DNA from: Bifidobacterium pseudolongum subsp. pseudolongum DSM 20099
GTDB lineage: Bacteria > Actinomycetota > Actinomycetes > Actinomycetales > Bifidobacteriaceae
DNA length: 64,000 nucleotides
Assembly (NCBI RefSeq): GCF_000771225.1
Contig: NZ_JDTZ01000003.1
Coordinates: 62,001 to 126,000 of the forward strand
Direction: 5' to 3'
Both the position numbers and the translations under genes were made by a program. The notes below the pieces were generated by a model. That model did no database searches. It saw only the letters and a program-made list of their open reading frames with translations, and had not been told where the DNA came from. Shown piece after piece: positions 63,596 to 64,000 of this stretch. Positions within the stretch are counted from its first letter, which is position 1, and the number at the start of each line of letters is the position of its first letter.

Positions 63596-64000
63596 ATGAC
63601 GACTGCCGAAATCCCCGCCGGAACCGTTGCCGGCGCACCGTCCCCACGTGTAGAACCGGAAACCTGTGACCGGGAGGGAGCCCCGCTCACACGCAACGAG
63701 CGTCTGGACCGCCTGCCCTTCAACAAAGCGCACCGCCGCCTGCTTGTCGCCTCCGGTGTGGGCTGGGCGTTCGACGCGATGGATGTGGGCCTTGTCTCGT
63801 TTGTGGTGACGGCGATCGCCGCCGACCCGCATTTCAATCTGAACGCCACGCAGAAGTCGTGGGTGCTGTCGATCGGCTTCATCGGCATGGCGGTCGGCGC
63901 CGCGCTTGGCGGCTGGTTCGCCGACCGTTGGGGACGCAAGACCGTGTTCACCGCGACGATGATCATCTTCGGCATCGCCAATGGCGCGATGGCGTTCTCG
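63596..64000 (+). CDS. MFS transporter, NiaP-like niacin transporter (cut by window end)
   Basis: At least 135 residues in frame to the window edge. After a 35-residue polar N-terminus, LPFNKAHRRLLVASGVGWAFDAMDVGL matches the start of MFS sugar/niacin porters (given by position about 41-67), with DxMD in helix 1, and the later GGWFADRWGRKTV is the MFS loop 2-3 signature. It lies 32 bases after nrtR, so niacin uptake (NiaP) is the probable role. ATG 63596 has GGAGG five bases upstream; ATG 63593 is too close. Confidence 0.82.
   Translation, partial: MTTAEIPAGTVAGAPSPRVEPETCDREGAPLTRNERLDRLPFNKAHRRLLVASGVGWAFDAMDVGLVSFVVTAIAADPHFNLNATQKSWVLSIGFIGMAVGAALGGWFADRWGRKTVFTATMIIFGIANGAMAFS

Overview
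The window is about 64 kb of GC-rich, densely coding, largely syntenic bacterial chromosome that looks like a Bifidobacterium. The main reasons are: a tmRNA whose tag reads AKSNRTEFALAA; an actinobacterial LexA/SOS-box arrangement; the 24-residue ribosomal protein bS22; an L-lactate dehydrogenase of the bifidobacterial type; a Lys/Orn-type MurE next to a FemABX enzyme; and lac and fructokinase loci with LacI and ROK regulators. The species cannot be fixed from the sequence alone.

Layout. 0-10 kb: glnA, a decayed ABC-transporter locus, a membrane-anchored wall-associated protein, hrpA, an RsmC-like methyltransferase and hflX. 10-17 kb: ldh, a CDF metal exporter, lexA divergent from a LysM membrane protein under three SOS boxes, nrdR, serA and a HelD-like helicase. 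17-31.6 kb: the division and cell wall cluster mraZ-rsmH-ftsL-ftsI-(MurE-like pseudoenzyme)-murF-mraY-murD-ftsW-murG-murC-ftsQ, all on the + strand, with tightly spaced or overlapping genes. ddl and ftsZ do not follow. 31.6-37.7 kb: a lactose locus of GPH permease, divergent GH2 beta-galactosidase and LacI regulator, with two palindromic operators.

37.8-39.3 kb: ssrA and then a 1 kb non-coding accessory stretch with a 52-bp tandem repeat array and a 21-bp repeat array. 39.3-45.9 kb: dtd, fructokinase with ROK regulator, an NmrA-like reductase, a NUDIX hydrolase overlapping an Xaa-Pro aminopeptidase, and a GNAT. 45.9-47.1 kb: broken lipoprotein-like genes. 47.1-52.8 kb: folC, an uncharacterised gene with an AbiEi-like N-terminus and PD-(D/E)XK-like C-terminus flanked on both sides by 52-53-bp repeat arrays, then femX and the true murE. 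52.9-64 kb: an ECF sigma factor with a degenerate anti-sigma factor, bS22, galM, ispH, ybaK, gap, a thiamine pyrophosphokinase, infC-rpmI-rplT, xerD, a ParA-like ATPase, and nrtR with a niaP-like transporter cut by the window end.

Functional links. Peptidoglycan precursor synthesis is split: the cytoplasmic ligases MurF, MurD and MurC are in the dcw cluster, but its MurE position holds a protein without a P-loop, and the catalytic MurE sits 30 kb away beside the bridge-forming FemX. The SOS response is wired to a small LysM membrane protein that is probably a division inhibitor. The most unusual unexplained structure is the family of 52-53-bp period arrays of imperfect palindromes at three intergenic sites. 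Two of these bracket the nuclease-like gene.
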